From Polyrhizophydium stewartii (taxonomy: Eukaryota; Chytridiomycota; Chytridiomycetes; Rhizophydiales), in assembly GCA_027604665.1 (NCBI GenBank), contig JADGIZ010000641.1, positions 1 to 10,682 of the forward strand: 10,682 nucleotides of DNA, in the 5' to 3' direction. Shown here piece after piece: positions 6,952 through 10,682 of the stretch (positions are counted from its first letter, which is position 1; the number at the start of each line of letters is the position of its first letter). Both the position numbers and the translations under genes were made by a program. The notes beneath the pieces were generated by a model. The model worked only from the letters and a program-made list of their open reading frames with translations, ran no database searches and had not been told where the DNA came from.

Positions 6952-7861
6952 GTGACGGCGTAAGCATCACACTTATGACCCCGAAGGCGCCAGTGCCATC
7001 GTCGGCGCCGCACCATCGTCGGCGCTGCCACCATCGTCGGCGCTGCCACCATTGTCCGCGCCATCACGCGGCAAGAAGGTCACCAAGCCGAGCCCTGACA
7101 GCAACGGCGACTACATCCAGAATGCGCCGGGTCTCAAGGAGCTTGAGGATGGCGGCTTCGAGTACTATTGTTTTTTCGACCTTAACAGCAAGAACAACGC
7201 GATGATTTGGATTGCGCCGATGCATCTTTACCACGATTTGGTCGGCGAGAGGTCTTGGACCAAGTACGACGGCAAGCCTGCACCGAATGGCACTCTATTC
7301 ATCAAGATCTCGAAACGCGAATTCAAGCAGACCCGCCGCATCAAGTGGCAGCAGCGTGTACTCCAGGAGCTGCAGAAGCGCGAGCGTCGCCAGCGCGAGA
7401 GGGACGGCAAGAACGACATCTTTGCCGACATGCCGTCGATCAAAAGCACCTCGGTTGGGGACGTATGGGCACTCTTCGACTTTCTCGCTGCAGACGGCCA
7501 GACCGCTGCCAACAACATGGAAGGCGCAGGCTGCCGTTTCGGGGAGATCATGCGCTTCTACGCCCGCCATGTCTTCCGCCGCATGCACATGGAGTCGCAT
7601 TCGGCCAAGCAGCCCCCCGAGGCGAGGTATCTCGACCCATGGCCCGACAAGAACTACGAGGCCAAGAACCTGCTCATGATTCGGAGCCTCCGCCACTGCG
7701 GCCATTGCGACATCACGTAGTGCCGCGACAAGAACGCATGCATCAACATGAATGTGCGCGCCATGTTCTACCTGCAGCAGCCTCAGCAAGTCGATGCACA
7801 TGGCAACCCGGTGGCCAAGCAAGATGACCCGCCATACTTGCGCCCTCAACAACGTGCTTAA
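6933..7861 (+). pseudogene. broken Fanzor (eukaryotic TnpB-like OMEGA nuclease) gene
   Basis: Fanzors are eukaryotic relatives of TnpB, RNA-guided DNA nucleases carried by mobile elements. Segments in family order: KKRYIVSDGVSITLMT (6933-6980), resembling the Fanzor T-D-G-V-S-x-S motif. Then, one frame later, YYCFFDLNSKNNAMIW with a candidate RuvC-I Asp at 7178; KREFKQTRRIKWQQR; and RFYARHVFRRM...EARYL (about 7538-7630). Then a zinc-ribbon CGHC (7697-7708) and RDKNACINM, the RuvC-III R-D-x-N-A motif with Asp at 7727. Breaks: a shift near the C4 run at 6979-6982; a TAG at 7718-7720, where the family has an aromatic residue; and no sequence between EARYL and CGHC for RuvC-II with its Glu or for the first Cys pair. 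After the TAG the frame runs to a TAA at 7859-7861. The longest unbroken frame gives about 222 codons. Very probably inactive. The family call rests on motif memory, not on a search. Confidence 0.78.
6996..7060 (+). repeat. 18-nt minisatellite within the Fanzor relic
   Basis: Units of CCATCGTCGGCGCTGCCA: a short variant at 6996-7012, two exact copies at 7013-7030 and 7031-7048, and a diverged start at 7049-7060. In the downstream Fanzor frame this reads as Pro-Ser-Ser-Ala-Leu-Pro repeats. It lies between the DGVS motif and RuvC-I, where an expansion would be a linker. Confidence 0.85.
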
Positions 7862-7956
7862 GCATGATGTGCAGCTACTGCTGTACACTCCTTTGCAACG
7901 GCAAGGAAACCACGGGTGCTAATCCGCACTCTTCAAAGTTCTTAATTTCGAATGGT

Positions 7957-7980
7957 TAATCGGGCGCCTGAGCCCGATTA
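7957..7980 (+). other. perfect 9-bp inverted repeat downstream of the Fanzor relic
   Basis: TAATCGGGC (7957-7965) and GCCCGATTA (7972-7980) pair perfectly around GCCTGA. It begins 95 nt after the TAA that ends the read-through Fanzor frame. In Fanzor and TnpB loci the guide (omega) RNA scaffold and the element's right end lie just after the ORF, so the position fits. Covariation with other copies would be needed to call it an omega RNA. Confidence 0.5.
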
Positions 7981-8188
7981 CTGATCGATGCGATTAGAAC
8001 TTTGGCTGCCCGTGAGGGTTGCGAGGGAGCGGCGGTGGTGGTGATGGTGTGCGCTCGGCGGTGCTCGGTGGGGGTTGGCGCGCGAGGGGCCGGGGGACAG
8101 AGCGAAGCGAGTGCCAAAGGGCGGTGGCGGCTGCGACGATGGTGAGGGAAAGGGGGTTGGGGAGGGAGCGTCGACATGCCTGGGAATG

Positions 8189-8212
8189 GGAGAGGGAGAG
8201 GAGAGGGAGAGG
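8189..8212 (+). repeat. 24-nt perfect homopurine mirror repeat
   Basis: The G/A sequence at 8189-8212 reads the same in both directions on one strand (mirror symmetry, axis between 8200 and 8201). The surrounding purine run is 8188-8212. This is the classical requirement for intramolecular triplex (H-DNA). It lies 18 nt beyond the PAN3 stop codon, so the mRNA has a C/U tract there. Confidence 0.85.
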
Positions 8213-8230
8213 TCGGAGCAAGACACAGTA

Positions 8231-10682
8231 TCAGGCGATACGCCCGCGGCGGTTCATCAGGTCGTTGAATACAGTCTCGATGCACTGCTTGAGCTCGCGG
8301 TAGCTGACAATCAGGCACGATTGCTCGTCGCGGCTCGAGAGCATGATCTTCTCGTTGACGCCGACGTCGAGCTTGTTCAGCGACTGCAGCACATGGGCGA
8401 GGTCCAGGATCGGCGCGCCGCCCTCGTCGACTTGGTGGAAGACGTAGTCGCGGAAGAGCTTGAGCAGGTAAATGTCGCCCGTCTCGGCGCAGGTCGGGTC
8501 CAGCTCGTACCTACGAGAACGGCCCAAGCACATCAGCACACACAAATGCAAGTTGCGAGAGGACATGCTCAGGCGGGCACGTACTCTGGTCGCTCGTTGA
8601 TGAAGCCAAGCTTGCAGAGGAGGCGGACAAGCCGAGAGTTTTCCAGCTCGCGAGAGAGCTGGTCCTCCAGAAAGTCGTTTTGCCTGGGCGGTGTGCGTCA
8701 GCGGTCGCTCCACGAGCGGGAGAGATAGACACTGGCGCAGGCGGCGAGACGCACTGGAAGGCGCCGTTGATCTCCTGGAGCATGCGCGGCGCGATGAGCT
8801 TGATGACATCGTCAATGTTGCGGTTCGTGAGCGTCCTGTTGAGCAGGTAGACGGCCAGCGTGCGCACATCGGGCGAGTACGAGCGGCCCATGTGGTCCAT
8901 GCACTTTTGCATGTTGTGCAGCGCATATAGCGAGCCCGACGTCAGGGCGACAATCAGCTTGCCAAAGTTGAACAGATCGTCTTGCTTTTGGGTGGTCCCG
9001 GCCAAAAGTCAGCATGAAGGCTGCGCCAGGCCCGCCTGCACAACGGCAAGCCAACCTGCATGGCCTGGACGTTGGTTGGCGTGTCAAAGGTGAGCATGTC
9101 GAGGACACTGCAGCAGTTGATGCGGAACCTGGTGCGCGCGGCTGTCAGCGCTGCGCCGCGCCACCGCCGAATCGCAGGTGACAAGCAACGCGGCCGCACC
9201 GGTTCTTGCCCGTGATCAGGATCTTGCTGGGCTCGACGACGCGCACGGCGAGGTTGTGGGCGTGGATCATCTTGATGGCCGACGCAATCTGGCAGATGAA
9301 GCTCCACAGCACACGCTCGTTGATGCCGTTCGCGGTCTGGGGGTCGGCGCGGGCAAAGTACTTTGCCATCAGCGTGGTGGAGAGCGGATGGTAGTCGTAC
9401 ACGATGACGAGGGCTGGCGCACAAAGGGCATCAGCGGCGGCCATCAAGCGACGCAGCCTCGCACCGCCCCAGATCGGCGGTGCAACTCACAGCTGTCGCC
9501 AAACGCCTTGGTCGTGAAGGCACCGACGACCGAGACGCAGCCAGCGTGGCGCACGCGGCGCCAGACCTCGATGCACGACATGGACGCCTCGTTGGTGAGG
9601 CGGAAGCCTGGATCGCAGCCGCGTCAGGCAGGCGCATGCGATGGGCGGAAGCGCAGCGCACGCCAGGCGGCGCAGCCTTGCTCCTGGGCAGCGCGCACCT
9701 TCGATGCGGCGCAGGACGTATGTCCTCCCGTCCGTGGAGCGGACGGCCTTGTAGACCGAGGTCGGATAGCCAAAGATCTTTGACGGGGCCCTCGACTCGT
9801 CGAGCGGGAACAGCGTATGATATGCGTCGACGCGGGCGGGCAGACGGGCGCCTTCTGCCGAGGTGGGGTCCAGCGCCTGCTGGATGGCCTCGTTTCGCGA
9901 CTGCAGGTGCACGCGCAGGTGGTCCTCGATGAAGAGGCAGTGAACCTGCTTCTGGTTTGGCGGAATGTTTGCGACGTGCGGGAGCGTGCTGTTGTACAGA
10001 TGGTGCTGGAGCTGTGTCCCGAGAGCCCAAGTCACGGGTCAGCACACAGGGCGGGCGGGGTGCCGGATTGGATCCAGATGGTGCACGGAGGCGGCAAGCA
10101 AGGTGCACGCACGGGCTCAAAGGAGGAGCCGACGTGGTGGTGCATGAAGAAGTTGTCGAGCTGGGCCTTGTCCTTTGGTGGATGGTGGCGATACCGAGTC
10201 CAGATGTCGCGAGGATGGCAGTGGAGGCGACATCAGCACGACAGCAGGAAGTTGAGCGCCAGAGCGCGAGGCAGCCACGCACCGACATCTGCTCCGAGCC
10301 GGCGATGGCCATGGACTCGATGCCGCCCTGGACCATGTGCATGCCGTTGTAGGCGGGCTGCGGATCGTAGAAGGCGTAGCCGTAGTCGTCGGAGTAGGCA
10401 GACTGGTCGTACACGGGGCCGTCGATCTGCTGGGGTCCAAAGACTGCGACGGGCGGGTCAGGGCCTGCGGCGGGCCGGCGGAGGCGATGCAAGGCGGCCG
10501 GCATGCCGAACTCACGGGCACCAGCTCCCGAAGGAACGAACTCGGGGACGTCGGCGACGCGGGCGAGGGTTGCGCTTGCCTGCGAGGGCGTTGGCGACGA
10601 CAGATCGGCGGCGGCCTGGGCGAGGGCCGACAGCGGCGTGAACGGAGCCGAGGCGACGGATAGCTTGGGGCTGGGCGGGCAG
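8231..10682 (-). CDS. PAN3: PAN2-PAN3 deadenylase regulatory subunit PAN3, 5' end missing
   Basis: Pseudokinase subunit that recruits PAN2 and poly(A)-binding protein for poly(A)-tail shortening in the cytoplasm. Minus-strand exons: 10682-10516, 10443-10283, 10160-10113, 10011-9699, 9607-9491, 9413-9200, 9128-9056, 8984-8755, 8683-8585 and 8510-8231; 566 residues visible. Order: a PAM2-like [10 protein letters not shown] (7-16), EFVP (47-50), an unstructured part, then the pseudokinase. The latter includes [11 protein letters not shown], where Arg stands at the usual kinase Lys as in PAN3, and [16 protein letters not shown]. No HRD or DFG catalytic motif is present ([20 protein letters not shown]). 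The coiled coil and C-terminal knob follow: [53 protein letters not shown]. All junctions keep frame. The acceptor of the second visible intron is ambiguous (10160 or 10172). The N-terminal zinc finger would lie beyond 10682. Confidence 0.97.

Larger units (their letters stand above)
7862..8230. other. spacer: right flank of Fanzor relic and PAN3 3' UTR
   Basis: No gene is visible. The left third is AT-richer than its surroundings and ends in a 9-bp perfect hairpin (7957-7980). From about 8010 to 8215 the plus strand is strongly purine- and G-rich with several GGG/GGGG runs, so the PAN3 transcript (minus) would have a C/U-rich 3' UTR. Short frames here are composition artefacts. Confidence 0.55.

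Noticed and set aside
6948..6992. GTAAGT..CAG intron candidate in the Fanzor relic
   Set aside because: It has a perfect donor and an AG near 6992, but removing it deletes the SDGVS motif, one of the best family matches. A frameshift near the C run at 6979-6982 explains the frames better.
8019..8728. Plus-strand open frames over the G-rich region and PAN3 3' exons
   Set aside because: They are antisense to PAN3 or Gly/Arg/Glu-rich low complexity from the purine tract.
9431..10504. 357-codon minus-strand frame in the PAN3 gene
   Set aside because: It contains one true PAN3 exon (10443-10283), but runs through introns and then the wrong frame. The spliced model matches PAN3 throughout.
1..10682. 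CRISPR array, tRNA, rRNA or bacterial operon features
   Set aside because: No spaced direct repeats, cloverleaf or rRNA-like sequence was seen. Spliceosomal introns in every host gene rule out a bacterial reading.

Overview
The window looks like nuclear DNA of a GC-rich, intron-rich, flagellated (zoosporic) fungus. Three things point there. The mitochondrial ribosomal protein mL60 (MRPL31 of yeast) is known mainly from fungi. The ER chaperone ends in HDEL. Two adjacent genes encode flagellar axoneme proteins, CFAP97-like and CFAP161, which most non-flagellated fungi have lost. Blastocladiomycota or Chytridiomycota are the natural candidates; the sequence alone does not decide between them. 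I reconstructed 17 complete introns by splicing so that each protein matches its family.

Layout, left to right: (1) 42-2409 (+), the 3' part of an Lhs1/HYOU1-type Hsp70 of the ER; its 5' end lies outside the window. (2) 2557-3082 (-), MRPL31/mL60, three exons, including an apparent GC-AG intron. (3) 3390-4535 (+), a Hemingway/CFAP97-domain protein with a 27-nt microexon. (4) 4800-6513 (-), CFAP161, four exons, with a long histidine-rich insertion. (5) about 6933-7861 (+), a broken Fanzor (eukaryotic TnpB-like, RNA-guided nuclease family) remnant with frameshifts, an in-frame stop and no RuvC-II segment; a perfect 9-bp hairpin lies just downstream. (6) 8231-10682 (-), PAN3, the pseudokinase subunit of the PAN2-PAN3 poly(A) nuclease, with nine complete introns; its 5' end lies outside the window.

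The five host genes alternate in direction, so gene ends converge (Lhs1/MRPL31, CFAP97/CFAP161) and gene starts diverge (MRPL31/CFAP97). They do not form one pathway: ER folding, mitochondrial translation, axoneme and mRNA deadenylation are mixed. The exception is the adjacent convergent pair of axonemal genes. The most unusual object is the Fanzor relic inserted between CFAP161 and PAN3. It is a decayed mobile-element gene rather than a working system in this copy.
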